64,000 nucleotides of DNA from Isosphaera pallida ATCC 43644 (GCF_000186345.1 NC_014962.1:3500450-3564449), one strand, 5' to 3'; counted from the first letter of the stretch, positions 9,238-17,598 are shown. The notes: a model not told the origin generated them from the sequence alone. Numbers and translations: made by a program.

Positions 9238-9786
9238 TCAAGCGGGACCGAAGGCCGGTTGTTCACGCGCTGCGGGGAATCTCCACTCCACCAACGCGAG
9301 CCCACCGAAGAGAACCGTGACGAACACGGCGTCGCCCCACAGCGTGTTCTGAAAGAACGGAATCGCCGCAACGTAGCAGGTCGTCAGACCTTCCCAGGTG
9401 AGAGGATACCAAAGCACCCAACACGCAAAGTTGGTCACAACAAAGAATTGGATGGAACCAGCAAGCGTGGCGATCCCCGTGTTGACGATCGATCGCCGTG
9501 ACCGCAGCCAACGACCGAGCAACACATTCACTGCGAAACTTCCGTAAACCACTGGGATTAGGATGTGAAAACCTAGAAATAGATCGCTGATCAAAAGAGA
9601 GGCGAGTGGCAGTGTCAAGGCGAGTCGTCGATCCGCGAAGGTCGCGCCGCCGAACAAGGCGATCGCCCCGATGGGCGTGACGTTGGGCGGGTGCGGGATC
9701 AGTCGAGCCAACACCGCGACGGCGATGAATGAGACGAGAACTGCAAGCCGGACCAAACGACGAGGCGATTGCGGGTCAGGAGTCAC
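9238..9786 (-). CDS. DUF6580-type membrane protein, probable ECF transporter S-component-like
   Basis: 182 residues starting at a GTG (9786), with GAGGAGG 6 nt upstream; an earlier in-frame GTG overlaps this site and was rejected. About five hydrophobic segments, with NVTPIGAIALFGGATF after the first, the family signature as I know it, and FVVTNFACWVLW later. It looks like the substrate-binding component of an energy-coupling-factor transporter. Being first in the B12 operon suggests uptake of a corrinoid or a lower-ligand precursor. The substrate is inferred only from context. Confidence 0.75.
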   Translation of the reverse strand: MTPDPQSPRRLVRLAVLVSFIAVAVLARLIPHPPNVTPIGAIALFGGATFADRRLALTLPLASLLISDLFLGFHILIPVVYGSFAVNVLLGRWLRSRRSIVNTGIATLAGSIQFFVVTNFACWVLWYPLTWEGLTTCYVAAIPFFQNTLWGDAVFVTVLFGGLALVEWRFPAAREQPAFGPA

Positions 9787-10161
9787 GAAAACCCTCCTCA
9801 CGACGAGTTGGGCGGGGTGGATCCCGATGGAAGGTCAGAGGGAGGCATAAGGAATGGGACGATCGCAAGCGAAGAACCTCGCAATCCAGACCTGAAAGCC
9901 GAGGCGATTGACCAGCGGCGACGACTTCGATGCCGCGGCTGCTGGAGGCCTGCCGCGTTGACGCGCCATGCTCTTCAAAGGCGGTGAGAGACCAGTTGCC
10001 TGGAGATGGTATCGTATACGACATACACCAGCGCGCAAGCGCCGTCCACTGCCACGAGATCCTAACGACGATGTGTTGACGTGTGCGCGGATGCGGGCAA
10101 GGTGGACATTGGTGAGCGAAGGACCGAAGGTGAGGAGGAGTATGGCTAGCACCTGCAGTGA
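9787..10161. other. Leader region of the B12 operon; no riboswitch recognised
   Basis: This is where a cobalamin riboswitch would be expected. On the minus strand I do not find a good B12-box or the GCCACTG/GGGAA core. A 10-bp perfect palindrome, TCGTATACGA at 10012-10021, lies about 225 nt before the operon start and might be an operator. No coding frame is convincing. Confidence 0.4.
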
Positions 10162-11226
10162 TCAAACCTTGAGTTCCTTCCGCAACACCTGTTGAACGAG
10201 TCGTCGCTGGCCGCTCGTTGTGGCTGTGGTGCTGATTCGGAGCGTGAGCGCAGGGCTGCCTTCGATGCGATGGATCAAGTCCGAGTCGTTGTCAGGAGCT
10301 TCTTTGAGGCATCCTCCTGTCGCCGATCCCTCGTACCGGATCAAGGTGACGTACCGACTGTTGGCGATGGTATCGACAATTTGCTCCCAGCCCCGTGGCC
10401 GATGGTGAGCAGCTGAATCGAGTCGTTTCTTGTCATTAGGAGAGAGATCTGTCGGGGTCGGCCACGATTCATGTGGTGTTGCGATCAGGCGTACAGCGAT
10501 TTCACCCAGGAGGTTCAGCGCAGCGTGCCCCTCATCGATCTCGACCAGACTGAGAAGTCGCTCATCTTGCTTCAGCAGGCTTTCGATGTCGCTGAGGGGA
10601 ACCACATCATTGGCCGACTCGAACGCTTCCAACAATTTTCGACCTGCGCCGCTGCCGATCCAGTCAGCCCGAAGGGTCACTGGAATAGGTTCGATCGTGA
10701 TTAGTGACGTGAACTGCTCGTAGATGTAATGGACCGGGGTATCCGAGACGGCACCGACCAGGTTGGCAATGGCGATTTCTGCCTTGAACCCACCAGTAGC
10801 GGCAAGTTCGACCGTGCCCGCAGCTTGACCGCGTTTAATCTCCTCGCCAACGACTCGAGCAAGTTGGCGAAGTCCTCGGTTGAACTTCTGACCATCCGAA
10901 TAGTCGAGGCCATCCACCTGTCTCGGCCTTGCTTTCAGTCCCTTGTGCTTAGCCATCGAGACCAGTCGTTCCGCACAGAACCGTCCATCCTCCGTCTGGG
11001 AGTGGATCAGGACGACCTCGACTTTGTCCTTGTCGTCGGCATCGAATAGGCCAAGGCGATACCAAGTGTGCGTCTCGGCACTGGCTTTAACCGGGTCGGC
11101 TTGTTGAAGCCAGGTTTCCACATGATCGGCCGCGGGCAACGGCTGCTTGTGCCGCCAACCAGCCCAGGGTCGATCGACGTTGGTGAGAAGTGATGTGCCT
11201 ACCGTGGTCAGAATTGTGCGGTGCAT
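10162..11226 (-). CDS. CARF-domain protein (Csm6/Csx1/APE2256-like), lone type III CRISPR-type effector or ring nuclease candidate
   Basis: 354 residues from the ATG at 11226. The N-terminal half has the CARF hallmarks: HRTILTTVGTSLLTN at the start, a loop around EVVLIHSQTEDG, and ATGGFKAEIA near the middle, the ligand-binding NxTGGFK-like motif. CARF domains bind cyclic oligoadenylates made by type III CRISPR complexes. The C-terminal 130 residues (HHRPRGWEQIVDTIANSRYV onwards) are not a clear HEPN domain, since I see no RxxxxH. A RelE-type or other domain is possible but unproved. No cas genes or repeats lie nearby. Stand-alone CARF sensors exist, but it may also be a leftover of a lost locus. 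Confidence 0.72.
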   Translation of the reverse strand: MHRTILTTVGTSLLTNVDRPWAGWRHKQPLPAADHVETWLQQADPVKASAETHTWYRLGLFDADDKDKVEVVLIHSQTEDGRFCAERLVSMAKHKGLKARPRQVDGLDYSDGQKFNRGLRQLARVVGEEIKRGQAAGTVELAATGGFKAEIAIANLVGAVSDTPVHYIYEQFTSLITIEPIPVTLRADWIGSGAGRKLLEAFESANDVVPLSDIESLLKQDERLLSLVEIDEGHAALNLLGEIAVRLIATPHESWPTPTDLSPNDKKRLDSAAHHRPRGWEQIVDTIANSRYVTLIRYEGSATGGCLKEAPDNDSDLIHRIEGSPALTLRISTTATTSGQRRLVQQVLRKELKV

Positions 11227-11292
11227 CTCAGTTTCCCCGTCACGGAGCATCGAGCATCGGCAAGCCGTCATCTGTCGCGAGGTCAGGAAGAC

Positions 11293-11565
11293 TCACTTGC
11301 GGTCCCCCGTTTTGTCCGGTGCGATCGTTCGCCACGAACCACTCGTAGGCCAGTCCTTCGGGATGCGGTGGAACAGGACTAGTCTATCCTTGTTGACGAA
11401 CCCGCAGGTAGTATTGTCCGCAAAACCCTGGGCGATGCGCAACCACGCGGCGATGAACGGTACCTTCTCGAAAGATATGGACGAGCTGTGCGAGGTTCGC
11501 ACGGCATCCCGGAATTCCTGGATGAGTGCGTTTCGATCCGCCTCGTTCGGTAAGGCATCCTCCAT
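11293..11565 (-). CDS. Small unrecognised protein or C-terminal fragment
   Basis: 90 residues with a protein-like composition (FEKVPFIAAWLRIAQGF, NKDRLVLFHRIPKDWP). It ends 66 nt before the CARF gene on the same strand. Its start abuts the portal-gene relic at 11579-11758. The frame is open a few codons further upstream into the junction, so this may be the tail of a gene whose front was lost when the phage fragment arrived. No family recognised. Confidence 0.4.
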   Translation of the reverse strand: MEDALPNEADRNALIQEFRDAVRTSHSSSISFEKVPFIAAWLRIAQGFADNTTCGFVNKDRLVLFHRIPKDWPTSGSWRTIAPDKTGDRK

Positions 11566-11578
11566 TGTGGAGGAGGTC

Positions 11579-11758
11579 TGCGTCGGCCTCGCCGCTGACC
11601 GGGGCGTCGGTGTAGAGGATGCCCGCGAAGTCGGCGGCCGTCTCGGCGGCGGCGATCACCGCCAGGGTGAACCGCCGCAGTTGGGCGAACAGCAGCAGGG
11701 CCAGCAGGATGTCTGTGATGCCACACGCCTAGCCGAGGTGGTCGGCGCGTAACCGGTT
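11579..11758 (-). pseudogene. Relic of a phage portal protein gene
   Basis: Translated on the minus strand, this piece reads RADHLG, a stop, then ACGITDILLALLLFAQLRRF, leading into AAAETAADFAGILYTDAP. The intact portal protein at 40309-41805 has RADRPGQARGVPDITPALPL and then FAQLRRF and AAAETAADFAGILYTDAP at the matching place. So this is a fragment of about 60 codons with an amber stop in place of the Gln codon. By eye the nucleotide identity is above 80 percent. It is a remnant of a second, related prophage. Confidence 0.85.
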
Positions 11759-11795
11759 CAGTATCACCCGGCAGCAGGATAAAAACTCTCTTGTA

Positions 11796-12833
11796 CTATT
11801 TTAGCTTGCTCTTCTTTCGTAGTTGTTGACCTACCTCAGCCACCACGCTCCAGCGATCCCGACCTTGGTCGTCATAGCGATCCTTGTGAAGCCAGTGCGT
11901 GTAATTGTTGGCGGCTTGACGGAACGGATACCAGGCGATCCCCGCAATTCGGTCTTGAAATTCGCTCAGGATCAAATCGGCGACTTTCTTCATCTCATGG
12001 GTATCGGGCATGCGATTCCAGAGGTCTTTCTCTCCTGAGTCTACAAAAGTCTGTAAGATCACAATCAATTGGGGACGACGCCCGTTGATAGCTGGTTTGG
12101 CCTCCTGGAATCTTTTGAGCTGTATCTCGATCGTTTCTCTCTGGTTGTCAAACACCATCTTTAGATCCGAAGTAGGCTTGAGATAGTATCCCTTTGGCGA
12201 AAAGGGGCGATAACGGCCGGATCGTGTACTTGCAAATGGATAGAACGTATGAATTTCATAATCTAGAACGTCCGTTAAGCATTCATCGGCTTGTGGCCAC
12301 ACGAATGTCATGTCTTCGCCGTACACATTCATCGGCCTCGTCGAGAATTCTTCCTGAATCTGTAGATAGAATTTCTTTAACTTCTTCGGCTCGACATACC
12401 CTGGTTTTGCCAGCGGTTCGTGAAAGGAATAAATAGCAAAGGTCTGTTTTTGATAATGATGGTTGTCCTTAAGAAATCGTCGAAATTTCGCCCCGATGGA
12501 TTGCGGGTAGCGACGGTCGTTTAGTTCCCGTTCTCTGTTTGTCTGATTCCAGTGCCAAATGGATTGATCGTGACCCCAGATCAATGGCACTAGCTGCAAA
12601 TTGTGTTTAATCGCTGCATCGTAAGTCTTATTCCAATCTTTCCCTTCAGGATCCAATGTGACAAGTACAGTATTGATATTCCATTGAGATAAAAGTTCAA
12701 AATTTTACAAGTTAATGTAATTCATCATGTAAACAAAATCTCTTGAAGGAGACTTCTGCGATGCTGAACTGATATCTCGGGATAAACTAAATATGCCACA
12801 TGTCGAGAGAAGAAATTGACGTCGGTCGAGCAT
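11796..12833 (-). pseudogene. Interrupted Tat-signal protein with glycosidase-like or TIM-barrel-like body
   Basis: The open part (11796-12656) encodes about 286 residues rich in Trp/Tyr (LVPLIWGHDQSIWHWNQ, YSFHEPLAKPG, GIAWYPFRQAANNYTHWLH), resembling secreted TIM-barrel hydrolases, family not identified. The frame continues upstream through a single TAA at 12707-12705 to an ATG at 12833 with an AGGGGAG site 8 nt before it. The restored N terminus, MLDRRQFLLSTCGIFSLS, looks like a twin-arginine signal. The gene is therefore either dead, mis-sequenced or read through. It is much richer in A+T than its neighbours, suggesting transfer. Confidence 0.7.
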
Positions 12834-13035
12834 GTCGATTCTCCCCTATCATTCGTTACCAACGGAAAAACGGTAACTCGTGTGGTTCACGAGATAGATG
12901 TACAAGCGATTAGATCTAAATGGTCCTGACATGGCGGCGACTGGCTGTGTAACAGGAATATGCGGAATCGCTGGGAATTACACGGATTCCGACATGCTGG
13001 TTAACACGATTGAGGGCTTCTTGACGGGAGACTTT

Positions 13036-14376
13036 TCAACCTGTTCCGAGCGGTTTGTCGGCTGGAGAACGCTTGCGCCGCGAGCGACGCGGTTCCGGTT
13101 CCCTGGCTTGTTCTCGCTTCGCGATGATTCCGGCCACAGCCCCCACGGCTCCGGCGCGGAGGCTCAGTTGAATCTTGCTACGCGCCGGATCGAAACGTAC
13201 CTGCTCCACGACTGCGGCCAGATTCTCGATCTGCTCCTTCTCACTGAGCATGGCCCAGAGTGACTGGAAGTCGGTCACTTCCTGCCTCCGCTGTGGAAGC
13301 CGGAATTGGTCGGGACTCAAGCTGCTCAGTTCGCGGATCACCCATTGCTCGAGTTCGTGCGCCGGGACGGCAATGCCCTTGCACGGCGGTCGGCCACCCG
13401 CATGGGAACGGCAGCGGTAGTGGCGATACCGAAAATGGCGGTGATGGATGACGCTCGTGCTCATCGTCCGACCGCAACGGCCGCACACCACGAGTCCCCG
13501 AAGCGGCCAGGCCAACACCGCCTTGCCCCGCGGTGTGGTCGAAACGCGACGACCGGCAATCACTTCGCGGACCCGCTCGAACAATTCGACAGGGATGATC
13601 GCTTCATGTGTCCCAGGCGCCGGGCCGTTCGCGGTGTGGATCTGACCTCGATAGACAGGGTTCGCCAGGATGTCGGCGACTTGACGCGGCGTCCAGCGGC
13701 CGCCCGATGGCTTCTTGGGCGATGGGTTGGTGAGCCAGCGGCGAGCGTTGGCGATCGCTGCAATCGCGGCCGGTGTTTGCCCTTCGACGGCCCACTCGAA
13801 GAAGGCTTTCACCCGCTTGGCCTGTTGTCGATGGACGACGAGTTGCTTGGTGTGCGGGTCGGTCGTGTAGCCGTAGGGCACTTTGCCCGCGACGCGAAGT
13901 CCCTTCCGCTTCATCGCGGCTCGCGTGTCGGCCAGCCGATCGCGGATCATCTCGCGTTCGAACTCGGTGAACGAGCCGAGGATGTTCAGCACCAGCGTAT
14001 CGGTCGCCGAGGTGCCCAGCGTCGGATCGGTGACGATCAGCAGCGGGATGTTCCGAGTTCGCAACTCCGTGAGCAGGGCAGTGAGGTCGATCAGCTTCCG
14101 CGACAGGCGGTCGAGGCGGTGAACCACCAGTCCATCGACGTGGCCACGGCGAAGATCGTCGAGCAGTTGGGACATGGCGGGCCGATCCAGCCGTTCGCCC
14201 GACTGACCGGCGTCATCGTATCGCCGGCCGCACCAGACCCAGCCTTTGGACCTGTTCGCGGTGATGAACTCGTGGCAAATCTCGAACTGGGCATCGCACG
14301 AGGAGAACTCGTCGTCGTGCGCGAGCGATTGGCGGGTGTAGATGGCCAGCGAGAGTAGACAATCAGGAGTCGACAT
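13036..14376 (-). CDS. Large serine recombinase (resolvase/invertase family)
   Basis: 446 residues. The catalytic domain has IYTRQS with Ser17 as predicted nucleophile, then VVHRLDRLSRKLIDLTAL and EFEREMIRDRLADTR. A recombinase domain follows (VPYGYTTDPHTKQLV, ADILANPVYRGQI), then a zinc ribbon (VVCGRCGRTMS with a later Cys-rich CRSHAGGRPPCKG). The C terminus is basic. It starts 3 nt after the DUF5615 toxin gene, so the TA pair and recombinase may be one transcript. Its own attachment sites were not found. The 200 bp on its C-terminal side (12834-13035) show no gene. Confidence 0.93.
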   Translation of the reverse strand: MSTPDCLLSLAIYTRQSLAHDDEFSSCDAQFEICHEFITANRSKGWVWCGRRYDDAGQSGERLDRPAMSQLLDDLRRGHVDGLVVHRLDRLSRKLIDLTALLTELRTRNIPLLIVTDPTLGTSATDTLVLNILGSFTEFEREMIRDRLADTRAAMKRKGLRVAGKVPYGYTTDPHTKQLVVHRQQAKRVKAFFEWAVEGQTPAAIAAIANARRWLTNPSPKKPSGGRWTPRQVADILANPVYRGQIHTANGPAPGTHEAIIPVELFERVREVIAGRRVSTTPRGKAVLAWPLRGLVVCGRCGRTMSTSVIHHRHFRYRHYRCRSHAGGRPPCKGIAVPAHELEQWVIRELSSLSPDQFRLPQRRQEVTDFQSLWAMLSEKEQIENLAAVVEQVRFDPARSKIQLSLRAGAVGAVAGIIAKREQAREPEPRRSRRKRSPADKPLGTG

Positions 14377-14379
14377 GGC

Positions 14380-14769
14380 TCATGCCGGGTCACCGTCGTC
14401 GTCTTCGTCGTCCGTGCGGTGTTCGCGGATCCGTCCCGGCTCAACGATCCAGAGTTTGCCGCAGAGGAGGTTCTGCTCACACGCGGTCAGGAATGTCTCG
14501 ATGGATGCCACCAGTAAGCCGCGAGTCAGTCGGCGACCAAGTTGCACGACCACAATGCCAGCCGTGGCTTCGGGTGGGTGGACGAGGACGTTGGTAAAGT
14601 CGCGATCCAACGTGACCAGAACGCGATCCTCAGCCGTAGCCGCCACCAGCACGTCTGGGTCCTCCGCGCCGGTCAAGCCTTCGTCATGTACCGTGTGGCA
14701 GTCGAAGCCACGCCGGGTGAAGACCTCCAGCACCGATTGACCAAAGTTCTCGTCGAGCTTGAATTTCAT
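14380..14769 (-). CDS. DUF5615 PIN-like toxin
   Basis: 129 residues. MKFKLDENFGQSVLEVFTRRG, the EDPDVLVAATAEDRVLVTLD block and RDFTNV show the PIN-like acidic residues (Asp7, then Asp-Asp and a later Asp) of the DUF5615/Mut7-C group, expected to be metal-dependent RNases. It overlaps the preceding DUF433 gene by ATGA, the typical toxin-antitoxin layout. The acidic C-terminal tail (DDEDDDGD) is unusual. Confidence 0.85.
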   Translation of the reverse strand: MKFKLDENFGQSVLEVFTRRGFDCHTVHDEGLTGAEDPDVLVAATAEDRVLVTLDRDFTNVLVHPPEATAGIVVVQLGRRLTRGLLVASIETFLTACEQNLLCGKLWIVEPGRIREHRTDDEDDDGDPA

Positions 14770-15020
14770 GGAACGCCACTCATGGGCACTTCGATGAACC
14801 GATCGTCGGCTGCTTCCGCACCGTAAGCGATGCAGGCGAGAACATCCTCTCGGGTAATATGCGGGTACTCGCTCAGGATATCTTCAATAGTGTCGCCAAC
14901 CGCGAGCAAGTCCAGGATCAAGGACACCCAGATCCGCGTTCCCTTGATGACGGGCTTGCCGCAGCAGACCTTGGGGTTGATCGAGATGCGTTCTAGGATT
15001 CGGTCTTTTCGCGTCGTCAT
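14766..15020 (-). CDS. DUF433 antitoxin
   Basis: About 84 residues. ISINPKVCCGKPVIKGTRI followed by VSLILDLLAVGDTIEDILSEY is the DUF433 helix-turn-helix signature, and EDVLACIAYGAE is its C-terminal helix. GAGGTG lies about 7 nt before the ATG at 15020; an in-frame GTG just upstream is possible. It forms a coupled pair with the downstream DUF5615 toxin and probably represses the operon. Confidence 0.88.
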   Translation of the reverse strand: MTTRKDRILERISINPKVCCGKPVIKGTRIWVSLILDLLAVGDTIEDILSEYPHITREDVLACIAYGAEAADDRFIEVPMSGVP

Positions 15021-15090
15021 CACGGCACACCTCGCATTGGGAGCCAGTGACCGGGTGGTGCGTTTTCGTAACCCGTTACGCTCCCCGAGA

Positions 15091-15114
15091 GGAACCCTCT
15101 TCGTAACAACTCTC
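15091..15114 (+). repeat. Left direct repeat of recombinase element (putative att site)
   Basis: GGAACC then TC and TCGTAACAACTCTC. It matches the right copy at 22 of 24 positions with no gaps. It lies 325 nt before the recombinase start. Confidence 0.6.
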
Positions 15115-15165
15115 CGACCAACTGCCCTGTCACACCTATTGACAAGAGGCGGCGAGTTGGGGTAA

Positions 15166-15477
15166 TTGGGCCGTTGGCTTTACTGCGGCTGTCTCGATGG
15201 ATCGAACAGCGAAGCCAAGTCTCCGGCGGAGCCGAACCGTGCCACTCGAACTCCTCCAGCAACCATCTCCCTCAGCACCCCCCCGCACTCAACGAGCCTG
15301 GAGACGCCGGCCGGCCTCTGGGAGCGCCTGCCTCCGCACCGGCGGAAAGCGCTGATCGCGTTCCTCAGCGGAATGGTGCAGAACAGCCTGGGCCACAGCC
15401 AGCGGAGGACAGGCCATGAACCAAACGGCAGCGACGCCGATCGTGTCTTCGCACAAGATCCAGGGCCGGCATTTTGA
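15166..15477 (+). CDS. Possible small accessory protein upstream of the recombinase
   Basis: 103 codons overlapping the recombinase start by 62 bp. The middle part, LWERLPPHRRKALIAFLSGM, is like short helical proteins that often precede such recombinases in planctomycetes. The N-terminal half is low in structure and the true start is unclear. Function unknown. Confidence 0.35.
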   Translation: MGRWLYCGCLDGSNSEAKSPAEPNRATRTPPATISLSTPPHSTSLETPAGLWERLPPHRRKALIAFLSGMVQNSLGHSQRRTGHEPNGSDADRVFAQDPGPAF

Positions 15478-17512
15478 GCGCCTGGCGGTCGTTTACGTCC
15501 GGCAATCGAGCCTGCACCAGGTGCAGCACAATCAAGAATCGACCCAACTGCAATACGGCCTCGCCAACACCGCCGAGCGCCTGGGTTGGCCGCGTGAGCG
15601 CATCCTGGTCATCGACGACGACCTCGGCATCTCCGGCGCGTCCGCGGAAGGCCGCTCCGGTTTTCAGCGTCTGCTCAGCGAAGTGGCCCTGGATCATGTG
15701 GGGTTGATCCTCGGCGTGGAGATGTCGCGGCTGGCACGCAGTTGCAAGGACTGGTATCAACTCCTCGAACTGTGTGCCCTCTTCGGCACGCTCATCGGCG
15801 ACCTGGACGGGCTGTACGATCCCTCGTCCTACAATGACCGCCTCCTGCTCGGCTTGAAAGGCACGATGTCGGAAGCCGAGCTGCACATCCTCCAGCAACG
15901 GATGCACCAGGGCGTCATGCAGAAGGCGCGGCGCGGAGAGTTGGTCAACCTCGTGCCGGTCGGCTACATTCGCCGGCCATCGGGCGAAGTGACCCTGGAC
16001 CCCGATGAGCAAGTGCAGGCCATCGTGCGCACCATCTTCGAGCAGTTCGCGCGGCAAGGCTCGGTCGGCGCGGTCTTGCGCTACCTGATCGCCAACCGCA
16101 TGCAATTGCCGGTCCGCATGCACTCGGGTCCTGACAAGGGCAGCCTCCAGTGGCGGCGGCCGAACAAAACGGCGTTGCGCATCATGCTGCGGCACCCCAT
16201 GTACGCCGGCGCTTATTCTTACGGGCGCAGTTGCCTGGACAAACAGCGTGGCCCGAAGAAACGACGCCGCGGCTGGCTGCCTCCGGACCAGTGGCAAGTG
16301 CTGCTACGCGACCGCTATCCCGCGTACATCACCTGGGAGCAATACGAGCGAAACGTCGCCCAGATACAGGAAAATCAGGCCTATGTGCAGCGCCGCGGAC
16401 CGATTCGGCCCGGGCGTGCGCTCTTGACCGGGCTGGTGGTCTGTGGCCGGTGCGGTGCTCGGATGATGACCCATCAAAGCGGCAAAAGCGCCCTGCCGCG
16501 CTACGCCTGCTCCTCGGCGCGTGCTAACTTCGGCGAGGCGGAATGCCAGAGCCTGGCGGCCCGGCCCGTGGATGACGAAGTGGTCCGCCTGGCGCTCCGG
16601 GCCCTGGAGCCTTCTGCGCTGGAGGTCAGTTTGCAGGTCGCGGCCGACTGGAAGAAGGAGCGGGACGAGATCGAGGCCCAATGGCACTATCGCCTGCAAC
16701 GGGCCGACTACGAGGCCGATCGCGCCCGGCGGCAGTACGATGCGGTCGAGCCGGAGAATCGCCTGGTCTGCCGGACGCTGGAGGCGGCGTGGGAGCAAAA
16801 GCTGCGAGCGGCTCGGGAACTGCACGAGGAATACGAACGCTTCGTCCAGGGACAACCCAAGCTGTTGACGGCGGAGGAGCAAGAGGCCATCCGCCGCCTG
16901 GCCGCTGATCTGCCGGCCCTCTGGCACGCACCCACGACAACAGACGCCGACCGCAAGGCGATCCTGCGGCAGATTCTGGACAAGGTGGTCCTTCAGGTCG
17001 AAGGCAAAACGGAGTGGGTGGAAGCCTGGCTGCACTGGGCCGGCGGGCACCAGACCTACACGCGCTTTCGCCGGCCCGTGGCCAGTCTGACCCAACTCAG
17101 TGATTGGCCGCAGCTGCGGCAACGCATCGTGACTCTGAAGAATAAAGGACTCACCGCCAAGCAGATCGCCCAGCAACTGAACCGCGAGGGACGAACGTCG
17201 CCGCACCACAAGGGATTCACCGCAGCCACGATTCGCGCCGCCCTGAGCCGGTGTGGATTGACCGAGGTTCGCCGGGGTGCGAGCAACGATCAGTTGACGC
17301 TCAAGGAAGACGAATGGTTCGTCCCCGATTTGGCACGCGCGGTTGGGGTCCGCCCGCAGGTCGTCTACGCCTGGATACGCCAAGGGAAGCTAACCGCACG
17401 CCAGGTGGACGGTCCCCAGGGGCGCTGGATCGTCCACGCCGACGCCGCCACGCTGGAAAGCCTGAGAGCAGCCGCAACCGAGGCGGGCGCTCAAGGCAGT
17501 AACCGTGCTTGA
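15416..17512 (+). CDS. Large serine recombinase with zinc ribbon and C-terminal HTH
   Basis: 698 residues. Catalytic domain: VVYVRQSSLHQVQHNQES with Ser31 or Ser32 as nucleophile region, and LGVEMSRLARSCKDWYQLL. Recombinase domain: VGYIRRPSGEV, LRHPMYAGAY. Zinc ribbon: GLVVCGRCGARMMTHQSG. A long helical segment (about 410-500) follows, then SKKAIAQQLN-like AKQIAQQLNREGR and a second helix-turn-helix-like region, VPDLARAVGVRPQVVYAWIR, resembling MerR/excisionase folds. The fused DNA-binding domains are larger than in usual integrases. It is the only clear gene of the repeat-bounded element. Confidence 0.93.
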   Translation: MNQTAATPIVSSHKIQGRHFERLAVVYVRQSSLHQVQHNQESTQLQYGLANTAERLGWPRERILVIDDDLGISGASAEGRSGFQRLLSEVALDHVGLILGVEMSRLARSCKDWYQLLELCALFGTLIGDLDGLYDPSSYNDRLLLGLKGTMSEAELHILQQRMHQGVMQKARRGELVNLVPVGYIRRPSGEVTLDPDEQVQAIVRTIFEQFARQGSVGAVLRYLIANRMQLPVRMHSGPDKGSLQWRRPNKTALRIMLRHPMYAGAYSYGRSCLDKQRGPKKRRRGWLPPDQWQVLLRDRYPAYITWEQYERNVAQIQENQAYVQRRGPIRPGRALLTGLVVCGRCGARMMTHQSGKSALPRYACSSARANFGEAECQSLAARPVDDEVVRLALRALEPSALEVSLQVAADWKKERDEIEAQWHYRLQRADYEADRARRQYDAVEPENRLVCRTLEAAWEQKLRAARELHEEYERFVQGQPKLLTAEEQEAIRRLAADLPALWHAPTTTDADRKAILRQILDKVVLQVEGKTEWVEAWLHWAGGHQTYTRFRRPVASLTQLSDWPQLRQRIVTLKNKGLTAKQIAQQLNREGRTSPHHKGFTAATIRAALSRCGLTEVRRGASNDQLTLKEDEWFVPDLARAVGVRPQVVYAWIRQGKLTARQVDGPQGRWIVHADAATLESLRAAATEAGAQGSNRA

Positions 17513-17520
17513 TCGATAAT

Positions 17521-17544
17521 CCCGCTGCCGAGGGCGGGCCTTTT
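17521..17544 (+). terminator. Weak terminator after the recombinase
   Basis: Eight nt after the stop codon, CCCGC (17521-17525) can pair with GCGGG (17534-17538), followed after CC by TTTT. The stem is short, so this is tentative. Confidence 0.35.
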
Positions 17545-17574
17545 CGCGCAGGTGTGACAGGAGGTGCTTTATGG

Positions 17575-17598
17575 GGAACCGTCGTCGTAACAACTCTC
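17575..17598 (+). repeat. Right direct repeat of recombinase element (putative att site)
   Basis: Second copy of the repeat at 15091-15114, with two substitutions. It lies 62 nt beyond the recombinase stop. Confidence 0.6.

Larger units (their letters stand above)
15091..17598 (+). mobile_element. 2.5-kb serine-recombinase element bounded by direct repeats
   Basis: The interval between the two copies of a 24-bp direct repeat (15091-15114 and 17575-17598) contains one large serine recombinase and a small upstream open frame. The repeats share an identical 13-nt core, TCGTAACAACTCT, as expected for attL/attR of an element that integrated by serine recombination. The cargo is minimal. Confidence 0.6.

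Noticed and set aside
9787-10161. Cobalamin riboswitch upstream of the B12 operon
   Set aside because: Expected by context, but no convincing B12-box or conserved core on the minus strand. A covariance-model search would decide.
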